Below are positions 49,359-58,518 of a stretch of 64,000 nt of DNA, one piece after another; position 1 is the stretch's first letter; each line of letters starts with the position of its first letter. The stretch is taken from assembly GCF_963662805.1 (NCBI RefSeq), contig NZ_OY759863.1, positions 62,001 through 126,000 of the forward strand, given 5' to 3'. The notes under the pieces were generated by a model, which saw nothing but the letters and a program-made list of their open reading frames with translations, had not been told where the DNA came from and did no database searches. The position numbers and the translations under genes are program-made. The DNA comes from an uncultured Cohaesibacter sp. (GTDB taxonomy: Bacteria; Pseudomonadota; Alphaproteobacteria; Rhizobiales; Cohaesibacteraceae).

Positions 49359-51185
49359 GTGTCTGTTCTGGTTTCGCGTTCTCGTTTCTCACGTTCGAAC
49401 ATCAAGCTTGCGTCAGCCTTATGCTTGTCGTCATCGCTCATTTCTCTGATGTGGGCGCAACCGGCCCTCAGTGATCTTCAATTAGCCAAGATCAGGACTT
49501 CGCCAATACCTGATGCCGAGCTTAAACTTGAAGAACCGGCAGAGGTGAAAAGCTTAGAGCCTCAATCCTCGAAAGACTCGCGCCATCTGGTTCTGGTCAT
49601 GGTGGGCGACACAGGGTTTGCCCCCAGCCGCGTCGCGCCGCACCCGACCTGGGTTGCCAAATACGGCACCGTCCTGCCTTTTGCCGATACCTTGAAATAT
49701 ATCCGCAAGGACATTGATGGCGACATCAACTTCGCCAATATGGAATCGGTCATTTCTGCGGCGTCCGGACTGCCGCCCGTTCCGAAGAAATACAATTTCA
49801 TGACGCACCCCAATGGGGCCCGCGCGTTGGTCGATGCCGGTTTCAATCTTTTTTCTCTGGCCAATAACCACGCCTTTGACTATGGCGTGCCGGGCGTGAA
49901 AGAGACGCTCAAATATGCCGAACCGCTGAAGGACCACGGCCTTCTCGCCTATGCAGGCGTCGGCCATACCCTTGAGGAAGCAGCCTTTGCGCCGGTCTTC
50001 ACGGTCAAGGACATTCCCGTTGCCTTCGCCTCGATCGGCATTGGCGGCAGTGGTGCAGGGAGAGCGGGCAGCAACAAGCCGGGCCAGCTCAGTCTTTTCT
50101 CGAACAGCGACAAGGTGCTGCTGGCGCACAATCTTGCCCGCGCTGCGGCCGATATCAGGCTTTTGTCCGTGCATCACGGACCTGAACGGTACATCCGGCC
50201 AACGGCCCATGAGGTCAGCTTCCAGCGCAAGCTGGTGCTCGACTCCAATGCCAATGTCATGCTTGGCCATCACGCTCATGTTGCTCGCGGGATCGAAATG
50301 ATCGACGGTCGGCTCATTGTCTATGGCCTTGGGAACTTCAATCATCAAGGCACGGCCAACATGAACAGCAAGGGCGGATGTCAGGACTATAGCCTGATGG
50401 TCAAGGTGCATTTTGTCGAGGAAGCCGGGGCCAAGCCTGTCATCGCTGCGGTGGAGGCTCTGCCGATCAATTGGACGCACATGCAGCCACGGCGCATGGA
50501 TGGCCTCAACGGTGCGCGGCGCATCGCGGTGCTCAATGGTCTTTCCGCCCAGTTTGATGATCCCCGGGTTGGTGCGAAAGGCGTTCGCTTCATGGCCCAG
50601 ATGGACGGCTCCGGCATCTACTGCACTGCTGCTGCCGCTTCAAACCCTATCACGCGCAATCTCTGCTCAAACTTCAAGCCAGAGCATCTCGCAAGCAACG
50701 GCGAGTATCGCCGCGCGCTTGCGACTTGCGGCAGCGTGGCACCCAAGCAGATGATTGCCAAGGCTCTTCCACTTGGTGGGACAGCTAACATGCGAATGGC
50801 GAGCCTGTCCGAGACAAATGCCGTCGCTGCCCAGCCCTTTGTCGCCCATGAGGAAAAAGCTCCCGAGGCAGCTCCCGGCGTAACCCTGCTCGGTCAGGAA
50901 ACCCAAGGCTCAACTGATTTGCCTGTTGTTATCGCCTCGGTCGAGACGACCACGACGGTTATGGCAAGTGCGCGAACCACGGCACCAACTCCCGAACCGG
51001 AAACATTGGTCAAAGCCCCCTATTGCCTCAAGAGCAACCCTGCTCATTGGCCAGCAGGCATGCCGCTGGCTTGGGCCGTGCCGTCCGATGAAAGCGCGAA
51101 GGACAAGTCCAAGCGCTGGCGTGCTCACCGCTATACTGTGGCCGAGGTTGAAACCCTGCTCAAAAAGCGCGGCCTGATCAAATAG
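49359..51185 (+). CDS. CapA/PgsA-family metallophosphatase-like exported protein
   Basis: Product of 608 residues from a GTG at 49359 with a signal peptide (hydrophobic about 17-34, cleavage near ALS). The PGA_cap/calcineurin-like domain (about 75-390) has metal-ligand motifs: MVGDTGF with Asp84, NFANMES, LANNHAFDYG (168-176), VHHGPERY and LGHHAHV. CapA proteins act in poly-gamma-glutamate or capsule synthesis, but many homologues outside Bacillus have unknown roles. No capB/capC genes are near, so polyglutamate synthesis is unlikely; a role in envelope glycan handling beside the acyltransferase operon fits better. The C-terminal 220 residues are Ala/Thr/Pro-rich and unassigned. Confidence 0.85.
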   Translation: MSVLVSRSRFSRSNIKLASALCLSSSLISLMWAQPALSDLQLAKIRTSPIPDAELKLEEPAEVKSLEPQSSKDSRHLVLVMVGDTGFAPSRVAPHPTWVAKYGTVLPFADTLKYIRKDIDGDINFANMESVISAASGLPPVPKKYNFMTHPNGARALVDAGFNLFSLANNHAFDYGVPGVKETLKYAEPLKDHGLLAYAGVGHTLEEAAFAPVFTVKDIPVAFASIGIGGSGAGRAGSNKPGQLSLFSNSDKVLLAHNLARAAADIRLLSVHHGPERYIRPTAHEVSFQRKLVLDSNANVMLGHHAHVARGIEMIDGRLIVYGLGNFNHQGTANMNSKGGCQDYSLMVKVHFVEEAGAKPVIAAVEALPINWTHMQPRRMDGLNGARRIAVLNGLSAQFDDPRVGAKGVRFMAQMDGSGIYCTAAAASNPITRNLCSNFKPEHLASNGEYRRALATCGSVAPKQMIAKALPLGGTANMRMASLSETNAVAAQPFVAHEEKAPEAAPGVTLLGQETQGSTDLPVVIASVETTTTVMASARTTAPTPEPETLVKAPYCLKSNPAHWPAGMPLAWAVPSDESAKDKSKRWRAHRYTVAEVETLLKKRGLIK

Positions 51186-51191
51186 ATCGGC

Positions 51192-53666
51192 TCAGACCGG
51201 GATTGTCTGATCCTTGAGCGTCACCATGGCGGTCTTGCGAATATCCGTCGCGGAAAAGCCAATTTCAATCCGGAAGTCTCCGGCTTCAACGCGCCAGAGC
51301 CGCTCGGCTTCGTCGAAGAAGGCAAAGTCACGGGGCTTTAGGGCCAGCTTTATCGTGGACTTTTCACCTGCCGCCAACTCGACCTTCCGGAATGTCTTCA
51401 GCTCACGTCTAGGTCGCTGGACTGATGCCTCCAGATCCTGCACATAGAGCTGGACGACCGTTGAACCTTTCCTCTCGCCGACATTCTTCAGGTCGAATGC
51501 GATTTCTGCCCTATTGTCGGAGGTCAGCATCACCGGTTCGGACAGATCAAACTCGGTGTATCCCAAGCCGTGGCCGAAGGGATAGAGAGGTTTGATATTG
51601 TGCTCGAGATAATGCCGGTAGCCGACAAAGACGCCTTCCTCGTATCGGACAGTTCCGTCCTTGCCGGGATAGATTTTCGCATCGCCCGTTGAAGTTGGGT
51701 TATCCTGCCAGCGCATCGGGAAGGTCTGGGGCAAGCGCCCGCCAGGCTCTGCGTCGCCAAACAGCACGTCTGCAATCGCATTGCCAGCCTCCTGCCCCGG
51801 ATACCAGGCTTCCAGAATGGTCGAAACGTCGACCTCCCACGGCATTTCCACCGGGCCGCCGGTTTGCAGAATGACGATGGTTCTGGGGTTGGCCGTCGCG
51901 ACGGCGGTGACCAGCTCATCCTGACGACCGGGGAGTTTGATGGTCTCAAGGTCGGAGCCCTCCGTGTCCCATTCTCCCGATCGCCCGACAAAGATCAGTG
52001 CCACGTCGCAATCATGGGCCACAAGGGCAGCGTCTGCTATGTCCTTGTCCTTCATAGGCGATCCGATGCCGACGCGGAAGGCTGCATAGACGAGCTTTGC
52101 CGTTTCGTTTGAAACAAACTCGATTTTGATAGCGTAGGATCGCCCTGCTTCAAGCTCCATCCCACCGATGACGGGATCGCAGCCTTCTTCAAAGAATGTG
52201 CGCCCATTTTCCCAGTTGGTGTGGGCGTCGACAACAAGCTCACCATCGACATAGAGCTTGACGAACCCGGCTGCGTTGACGCCGAACCGGTGGATATCTG
52301 TAGCGCTGGGCGTGAAACTGCCGGTCATGCGGACAGAGAAACGGCGCGGGTCAACCTTGCCACCGGCAAGCGGTGGCCCCCAGAAAGCCTCGGCCCTCTG
52401 GAGAATCTCCGTGTGAACCGGCTCCCCTTCGAGCTTTTGATTGTCGAAAAACTCCGCCTTGATCTCGCCGGTCCAGAGCGGTTCGAAACGATGATTGTCG
52501 CACCCCTTGGCGTAGGCAACATTCTCCTCGCCGAACCGTTCAGCAATCGCCTCATAGGGCGAGATGGCATAGTACGGTGTGATCGTCGCAGAGCCGCCGC
52601 CCATGATGCGCGCTGTCTTGGCGTTGGGACCGATGACGGCGATCTTCTGGATTGAGGGATGCAGCGGTAAGAGCTTGCGATCATTCTTCAACAGCACCGT
52701 ACCAGCAGCTCCGACCTTGCGAATGAGCGCGCGATGCTCAGGCCGGTCGTCGGAGCGCTCGACATGTTCGGCGTGATTGTGGAGCGCACCGGTCTTTTGA
52801 AGGATCCTCAGCATGTTGAGCGCCCGCTCCCGGATGGTCGCTTCACTGACTTTGCCAGCCCGTACGGCCTCGACGAGCTTGTCACCTCGATCCCGGGTCG
52901 GTCCGGGCATTTCGAGATCAAGTCCAGCAGTAACGGTCGGTTCGGTCGAGTGCGAGCCATACCAATCGGACATGACCATCCCCTGATAGCCCCAATCCCC
53001 GCGCAGAACGCCGCTCAACAGCCACTCACTTTCTGACGAAAAGGGCCCGTTGAGGCGATTATAGGAGGTCATGACGCCCCATGTTCCGGCGATCTTGACA
53101 GCATCCTCGAAGGGTCTGAGATAGACTTCGCGCAAGGCCCGCTCTGATATCACAGAGTTCATGGTGGTGCGTTCGATTTCGCTTTCATTTCCAGCGAAAT
53201 GCTTGATCGTCGCGCCAACGCCCTTGGCCTGCAGCCCCGTGACATAGCTGGTTGCAAGGGCCGCCGTCAGTTCGGGATCTTCTGAATAGCATTCAAAGTT
53301 GCGCCCGTTGGTAACCGAGCGATGGATATTGACGGTCGGTGCCAGCAGCATGTGCGCATTCTTGCTTTTCGTTTCATCTGCAAGGGCCGAACCGATCTCT
53401 TCGACAAGATCAGGGTCCCATGTTGCGCCGAGCGCAATCCCGCACGGAAAACAGGCCGATGGTACACCCTCAAGGATACTGCCGCCACCGCCAGCTCCTC
53501 TGGCGCCGTTCGGGCCGTCTGTGACGCGCAGCGTTCCGATTCCGAGCCGTTCGACGGGCGCGACCGACCAGAAGTCCTGACCAGACAACAGCGAGACCTG
53601 CTCTTCGAGCGTCATGAGATCCACGAGGTCATCGAGATTTTCCGTCGGCAGGTTGTTGTCTGTCAT
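51192..53666 (-). CDS. Beta-glucosidase-like glycoside hydrolase family 3 with PA14 domain
   Basis: Cytoplasmic exo-glycosidase of 824 residues, no signal peptide. Order: GH3 N-terminal barrel (about 15-300) with KHFAGNESE and nucleophile Asp234 in GMVMSDWYG; GH3 C-terminal domain in two parts split by a PA14 domain (about 390-540; WTGEIKAEFFDN), as in Kluyveromyces BglI-type enzymes; C-terminal Fn3-like domain (about 735-805). The PA14 insertion usually restricts the site to short oligosaccharides. ATG has GGAGAGA upstream. It follows the GH2 gene by 58 nt on the same strand and is probably co-transcribed. Exact sugar (beta-glucoside or beta-xyloside) cannot be read from sequence. Confidence 0.92.
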   Translation of the reverse strand: MTDNNLPTENLDDLVDLMTLEEQVSLLSGQDFWSVAPVERLGIGTLRVTDGPNGARGAGGGGSILEGVPSACFPCGIALGATWDPDLVEEIGSALADETKSKNAHMLLAPTVNIHRSVTNGRNFECYSEDPELTAALATSYVTGLQAKGVGATIKHFAGNESEIERTTMNSVISERALREVYLRPFEDAVKIAGTWGVMTSYNRLNGPFSSESEWLLSGVLRGDWGYQGMVMSDWYGSHSTEPTVTAGLDLEMPGPTRDRGDKLVEAVRAGKVSEATIRERALNMLRILQKTGALHNHAEHVERSDDRPEHRALIRKVGAAGTVLLKNDRKLLPLHPSIQKIAVIGPNAKTARIMGGGSATITPYYAISPYEAIAERFGEENVAYAKGCDNHRFEPLWTGEIKAEFFDNQKLEGEPVHTEILQRAEAFWGPPLAGGKVDPRRFSVRMTGSFTPSATDIHRFGVNAAGFVKLYVDGELVVDAHTNWENGRTFFEEGCDPVIGGMELEAGRSYAIKIEFVSNETAKLVYAAFRVGIGSPMKDKDIADAALVAHDCDVALIFVGRSGEWDTEGSDLETIKLPGRQDELVTAVATANPRTIVILQTGGPVEMPWEVDVSTILEAWYPGQEAGNAIADVLFGDAEPGGRLPQTFPMRWQDNPTSTGDAKIYPGKDGTVRYEEGVFVGYRHYLEHNIKPLYPFGHGLGYTEFDLSEPVMLTSDNRAEIAFDLKNVGERKGSTVVQLYVQDLEASVQRPRRELKTFRKVELAAGEKSTIKLALKPRDFAFFDEAERLWRVEAGDFRIEIGFSATDIRKTAMVTLKDQTIPV

Positions 53667-53724
53667 GAGCCGTCTCTCCCCTTGATTGTTCTTTGTTCGG
53701 TCTTTGCTGTGCCTTCTCCGGCGT

Positions 53725-56151
53725 CTATGCGCAGGTTGCCGAGTGCAGGTCTCTCACTGATATTATGACGTTGGACACCGGTTCAAGCGGTTTGAAGTGA
53801 ATTTCTCTCGGCTCCTCGGGCAGAAGGATGAAGGCATTGTCCGAAAACCGCCCTGCGATATTGCTCTCCAGCGCCACGAAAAGAGCGGGCTTTTCACAAC
53901 TCAGCCTGATGCGCAGCCCTCCCTCCACTTCGACAATATCGGTGAGGATATTCGCTGGCTGCAGTGCATAGGTCTTGTAGGGGTTTGGGGCGAAGTGATC
54001 GCTGACCCAAGTGTCATCATGGCTGCCCTTCCAGCGATAGACGACGATTTCATCTTCGGCAACAAGCGATGTGCGCACCACTTCTTTGGCGGCGTCCGAG
54101 CTGAGGTCAATCATTTCATTGGCAATGAGCCGTGAATGACCATCCATCCTGAGAGCAAACACTTCAAGCACCAGCCCGATCTCGCTTGCGAGATCACTGA
54201 CAGCGGTGAAAATCAGATCTTCGCCATCAGGTCGCACTGAGACATGAACGGGCGCATAGAATTTTTCTGCCATGTGGTGGAGCATCTTCCACCCGCCGCC
54301 ATAGTCGAGCGACGACCAGGAACAGACAGGCCAAGTGTCATTGAGCTGCCAAATGAGGACACCCATGCAAAGGGGTTTCAGGCTCCGCCAATGGCTGACC
54401 GCAGTCTTGATGGCGAGGCCCTGCTGGATCTGGGACAGATAGACGAAACTCTCGAAATCATTGGGAAAGCGGAAGTAACGGAACATCGTCTCGGCAATGC
54501 GGGCGTTGCCACCGGCGTTTTTCTGATGGCTTTCGAAAACGGGCGCGGAGATATTGAAGTCTTCAGGGTCAGCGAAAGTCCGGATCACATTCATAGACGG
54601 ATAGGATTGGAAGCCGAATTCGGAGCAGAAGCGCGGGGAGACATCCCGATAATGCTCAAAGTCCTTGCCTTCATGCCAGACCGACCAGAAATGCATGTCG
54701 CCGGAGCCATCCGCGTGCCAGGCATCACCGAAGTTCATGGGGCCCGGCGTCGGTGATGAGGGCCACCATATCGCATTCGGGTCGGTCTGCTTGAGTGCCT
54801 GCTCGATTGCTCTGTTCAGGCGATCATAATTGACGAGGTAACGATCCCGATCCTGCCGACTTTCCTGGAACCAATTAAGAGCACCAACCAACTCATTGTC
54901 CCCGACCCAAAGTGTGGTGGAGGCGTGATGATGCAATCTAGCGACAACGTCCTTGACTTCCCTTTCAACCTCTTCCGTGAATTCGGGAGTAGAGGGATAG
55001 AGATTGCAGGCGAACATGAAATCCTGCCAGACAAGTAATCCCAATCTGTCACACAGGTCATGGAGCCAGTTTGGCTCATATCGTCCCCCACCCCAGATCC
55101 GGATCATGTTCATGTTGGCATCACGCGCTGATTTCAATTGTTCTTCAACACGTTGGCGGTCAATCTTGCCGAATAGTGCGTCCGCCGGGATCCAGTTTGC
55201 ACCCTTGCAGAAGATCGCCCGGCCATTGACCTTGAAATAGAAGCTCCGTCCGGCAGAATCCGGCTCGCTCACGAGCTCGATGGTACGCAAACCGATGCAT
55301 CGATGCTCGGTCTGGGCACCGAGACTCACGACAAGATCATAGAGCGGTTGATCGCCCTGCCCCGCTGGCCACCAGAGTTCGGGATGGACAATATCGAAAG
55401 TCGCACAGAGCATTGGGTCGGGCACATTTGCGGGCACATCGAGGGATATTGACTGCCCGGAAAGGGAAAAATTGACCGTCTCGTCCGAGGCGCTCAACCC
55501 GTCCAGATGCGCCTTCACGGTGACTTGCACACCTCCCTCTCCGTGATTTTGTTCGATGGCCAGTCGAGCAATCCTGATGTCGCTTTTGGGCTCAAATCTC
55601 ATCGTGCCGTAGACGCCGACAGGTGCGAGAGCGATGTTCCAGTCCCAACCAAAATCGCATTGCGGCTTGCGCAACATGTTGCCGTTCGGGATAGGGGAAT
55701 TTTCTCTGTGATAGGGAATGAAGAAGGGTTGCGCCTTTTGTCGCTCGTCCGCCTCGGAGGTGATTGAATGCAATCGGATCTCAAGCTTGTTGGCGCCGAC
55801 AGTTGCGACCTGTGAGACATCCGTCCGATAGGTCCGATGGGCGTTCTGTGTGGTAAGCAACACATGACCATTGAGGGAAATGGTTGCGACGGTGTCAATC
55901 TCGCTCAGTACAAGAACCAGTTCCGTTCGGTCCAGCGTAATTTCGCGGCTGAGGATCCAGTCTTTCTGGCAGATCCATCGCACATCATATTCATTGCGCC
56001 CCCAATAGGGATCTTCGATCAACCCGGCCTCATGAAGTCCGGAGACCACATCGCCGGGGAGCAACATGGAAAATTCATGCTCCCCTTCACCGTCCGAAAC
56101 GGCCCATATTCCCTGAAGTTCGATGGAATTGGCATGTTCGGAAAACTTCAT
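53725..56151 (-). CDS. Beta-mannosidase, glycoside hydrolase family 2
   Basis: Exo-beta-mannosidase of 808 residues, no signal peptide, so acts on imported oligosaccharides. N-terminal sugar-binding domain (about 10-190; GDVVSGLHEAGLIEDPYWGRNE is typical of beta-mannosidases), immunoglobulin-like domain (about 190-295), then the TIM barrel (about 300-620) with acid/base Glu420 in LWVGDNELVG and nucleophile Glu511 in PRFCSEFGFQSYP, and C-terminal beta domains. WGGGRYEP (about 353-360) also fits the family. First gene of the GH2-GH3 pair; promoter must lie in 56152-56702. Confidence 0.93.
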   Translation of the reverse strand: MKFSEHANSIELQGIWAVSDGEGEHEFSMLLPGDVVSGLHEAGLIEDPYWGRNEYDVRWICQKDWILSREITLDRTELVLVLSEIDTVATISLNGHVLLTTQNAHRTYRTDVSQVATVGANKLEIRLHSITSEADERQKAQPFFIPYHRENSPIPNGNMLRKPQCDFGWDWNIALAPVGVYGTMRFEPKSDIRIARLAIEQNHGEGGVQVTVKAHLDGLSASDETVNFSLSGQSISLDVPANVPDPMLCATFDIVHPELWWPAGQGDQPLYDLVVSLGAQTEHRCIGLRTIELVSEPDSAGRSFYFKVNGRAIFCKGANWIPADALFGKIDRQRVEEQLKSARDANMNMIRIWGGGRYEPNWLHDLCDRLGLLVWQDFMFACNLYPSTPEFTEEVEREVKDVVARLHHHASTTLWVGDNELVGALNWFQESRQDRDRYLVNYDRLNRAIEQALKQTDPNAIWWPSSPTPGPMNFGDAWHADGSGDMHFWSVWHEGKDFEHYRDVSPRFCSEFGFQSYPSMNVIRTFADPEDFNISAPVFESHQKNAGGNARIAETMFRYFRFPNDFESFVYLSQIQQGLAIKTAVSHWRSLKPLCMGVLIWQLNDTWPVCSWSSLDYGGGWKMLHHMAEKFYAPVHVSVRPDGEDLIFTAVSDLASEIGLVLEVFALRMDGHSRLIANEMIDLSSDAAKEVVRTSLVAEDEIVVYRWKGSHDDTWVSDHFAPNPYKTYALQPANILTDIVEVEGGLRIRLSCEKPALFVALESNIAGRFSDNAFILLPEEPREIHFKPLEPVSNVIISVRDLHSATCA

Positions 56152-56702
56152 GATTCTATGTCCCGTTTAGCATTGACCTTGCAAAGTTGCGTCATGAGTA
56201 ACGCACACCATTCTGATGAGATCTAACACCTCAAACGGGCGCGACAAAGCCAATTAATACGGACGTGAGAAACATGATCTCCTGCGGTTGTCCAGAGATT
56301 CGGATGCTTGTCCTGTATCATTCAGACGTCGCATTTGGGCGAGCAATCGGTTCTGATTAAGAGAGACTCACTGTTGCATCCGCATTTTTGCCGAATGCCA
56401 GAACTTCCAAACAATCGCGACAGATGCTTTTTGTCTGACAAGATAACCACCGAAAAATTGCTGAAATTTTTTCATCGTGTGCGAGCTGATAGTATTTTTA
56501 CCTGCGTAGCGCCAATTCCAGAATTATACGGAACAATCGATCTATTGAAACGTTATAGCTGCAATATTCGCAATAATTTGTTCAAGCTCGTACAATCAAT
56601 TTTAGGTACTCATGATCATTACACGCCACCATCTACTAGATCCATCAAATAGGTCAGTAATGATTCCCATTGAATTAACAAATAAAATCGGTTCAATTCA
56701 TT
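56152..56702. promoter_or_regulatory. Divergent regulatory region between the beta-mannosidase and LacI-type genes
   Basis: 551 bp without a supported gene, AT-rich on the right half. It must carry promoters for the GH2-GH3 unit (minus) and the regulator (plus). A candidate LacI-family operator, TTGAAACGTTATAG around 56545-56558, has the central CG and resembles TGAAACGTTTCA, but this is weak. An open frame at 56308-56652 has no coding character. Confidence 0.4.
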
Positions 56703-57785
56703 GTGGGGATGTTGACTAAACAGGATGGGACTATTTCGTTGAATAATGATCAGACAAAAGGGATGTCTGCGCAAAAGATACAGCATAAGTCGACGACAAA
56801 ACCTACTCTGAAGACTATATCTCAGATTAGTGGACTGGCGGTTGCAACTGTTTCGAGAGCGCTGAATGACGCGCCCGATCTTCGCCAGGAAACCAAAGAT
56901 CTGGTGCGCCGCATCGCCAATGAAATCGGTTACGTCCCCAACAGGGCCGGACTTGGCCTGCGCACCGGCAAAACGAATGTCATCAGTCTGATTATTTCGA
57001 CCGAAAATGACATGATGCATTATACCCATCAACTGATGAGCGCCGTGGCAACCCGACTGAGGGGAACCCCCTATCATTTGACGATAACCCCCTTCTTTCC
57101 CGATCAGAACAAGCTCGATCCCGTCCGCTATGTGGTCGAAACCGGGTCTGCGGATGCCATCGTGTTGAACCGGACTGAAAAGAACGATCCCCGTGTCGAC
57201 TACCTCATCGAAAAGGGCTTTCCTTTTGCCACTCACGGTAGGACCTTCCACACCAAGCAACACGCCTATTATGACTTCGACAATGAGGTTTTTGCCCGTC
57301 TGATGGTTCGCAAGATGCACGAACGCGGCTGCAAAAAGATCCTTCTGGTTGCCCCGCCTCTTGAAGAGACCTACGCGCAACATATGCGGAATGGAGCGTT
57401 GGCAGCGGCCGAAGAACTTGGTATCGAGGTAATGGTAGAATCCCTCGTCCATTGCGATGAGCCAAGCAAGAATGTCTACAAGGGCATCAAGGAGCGTTTT
57501 TCGCTCAATCCCGAGATCGACGGGCTTTTCACGCCCTCGCCGGTTGCGACCATGTCTGCAATTGCAGCCATTGAGTATATGGGACGGACGGTTGGCAAGG
57601 ACATCCAGATCGGGTCCAAAGAACCTTTCCGCTATCTCAAGCTGTTTCGTAAGGACATTATCGTGCTTTACGAAGATCTTCATCTTGCGGGAGAGTTTCT
57701 GACCGAAGCGGTGCTGCGTCAGCTGCGCGATCCCAGCCTCTCACCGATGCAAAAGGTCGTCGTTCCGGACTATAGCGAATTTTAG
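56703..57785 (+). CDS. LacI-family transcriptional regulator
   Basis: Sugar-responsive repressor. Helix-turn-helix and hinge at about 33-90 (TLKTISQISGLAVATVSRAL, then NEIGYVPNRAGLGLRTGKT) and a periplasmic-binding-protein-like ligand domain to the end. Total 360 residues from a GTG at 56703; the first 30 residues precede the canonical start of the fold, so ATG 56709 or 56763 may be the real start. It lies between the glycosidase pair and the uronate operon, divergent from the former and convergent with the latter, and is the only transcription factor of the locus, so it likely controls one or both. Ligand unknown; a uronate intermediate or mannoside is plausible. Confidence 0.9.
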   Translation: MGMLTKQDGTISLNNDQTKGMSAQKIQHKSTTKPTLKTISQISGLAVATVSRALNDAPDLRQETKDLVRRIANEIGYVPNRAGLGLRTGKTNVISLIISTENDMMHYTHQLMSAVATRLRGTPYHLTITPFFPDQNKLDPVRYVVETGSADAIVLNRTEKNDPRVDYLIEKGFPFATHGRTFHTKQHAYYDFDNEVFARLMVRKMHERGCKKILLVAPPLEETYAQHMRNGALAAAEELGIEVMVESLVHCDEPSKNVYKGIKERFSLNPEIDGLFTPSPVATMSAIAAIEYMGRTVGKDIQIGSKEPFRYLKLFRKDIIVLYEDLHLAGEFLTEAVLRQLRDPSLSPMQKVVVPDYSEF

Positions 57786-57826
57786 GTTCGCATCGTCCTG
57801 TCTTTAAAGACGATGGATCTGAAGTG

Positions 57827-57862
57827 AAAAGGCCGCGAGAGCTTGGCAACTCGCGGCCTTTT
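57827..57862. terminator. Bidirectional Rho-independent terminator between the regulator and eda
   Basis: A perfect 13-bp stem, AAAAGGCCGCGAG and CTCGCGGCCTTTT, around a 10-nt loop (57840-57849), with T-runs on both strands. It ends the LacI-type gene and the convergent uronate operon. A 12-bp palindrome GTCTTTAAAGAC sits just upstream (57800-57811). Confidence 0.92.
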
Positions 57863-57886
57863 CATTTGTAACATTACTCGCGACGA

Positions 57887-58510
57887 CTAGAGCTTGCTGG
57901 CAGCTGCAGCGCGCTCGGAGATGGCATTCCAATTCTTGTTGTTGACGTCATCAAGAGGCGCAATCCATGTTCCGCCTACGGCAAAGACGTTGCTGAGCGA
58001 CAGGAAGTCGTTGGCATTCTCGGGTTTCACGCCGCCTGTCGGGCAAAAGGAAATGTCCGAGACGGGACCGGCAACCGATTTGAGCATATTGACGCCCCCA
58101 ACGACAGCGGCCGGAAACAGTTTCTGTTCCATGATGCCCGCGTCACGCAGGGTCAGCATTTCGCTCAGGGTGGCTGCTCCGGGAAGGAACGGCCAGTCGG
58201 AGATCTCGAGAGCCCGCAGCAAGGACTGCGAGGTACCCGGTGAAACACCGAAGTGTCCGCCTGCGGCCTGAGCCTGACTGAGATGCTGTGGGGTGAGGAT
58301 CGAGCCGACGCCGATCACGCATTCGGGCACATGCTTGGCGATTTCTTCGACCGCAGCCAGTGCGGCTTCAGTGCGCATGGTGACTTCGACAACCGGCATG
58401 CCATTTTCGACAAGGCAGGAAGCGAGCGGGACAGCGTCCTCAACCTTGTCGATGACGACAACGGGAATGACACGAGCCCCTTTGCAAAGGGAGGAAACTT
58501 GCGTTCTCAT
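57887..58510 (-). CDS. eda: 2-dehydro-3-deoxyphosphogluconate aldolase
   Basis: Splits 2-keto-3-deoxy-6-phosphogluconate to pyruvate and glyceraldehyde-3-phosphate, the last step of the uronate route. The product is 207 residues from ATG 58510 (AGGAG at good spacing). Class I aldolase residues: Glu42 in VVEVTMRT, Arg46, Schiff-base Lys130 in EQKLFPAAVVGG, and the phosphate loop CPTGGV. It follows kdgK by 8 nt as the last gene of the operon and is followed by a strong terminator. A 2-keto-4-hydroxyglutarate activity may coexist. Confidence 0.94.
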   Translation of the reverse strand: MRTQVSSLCKGARVIPVVVIDKVEDAVPLASCLVENGMPVVEVTMRTEAALAAVEEIAKHVPECVIGVGSILTPQHLSQAQAAGGHFGVSPGTSQSLLRALEISDWPFLPGAATLSEMLTLRDAGIMEQKLFPAAVVGGVNMLKSVAGPVSDISFCPTGGVKPENANDFLSLSNVFAVGGTWIAPLDDVNNKNWNAISERAAAASKL

Positions 58511-58518
58511 GGTGGCTC

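Noticed and set aside
56308..56652. Open frame of 114 codons in the beta-mannosidase/regulator gap
   Set aside because: AT-rich, poor codon bias, no ribosome site and no fold-like pattern; better read as regulatory DNA.
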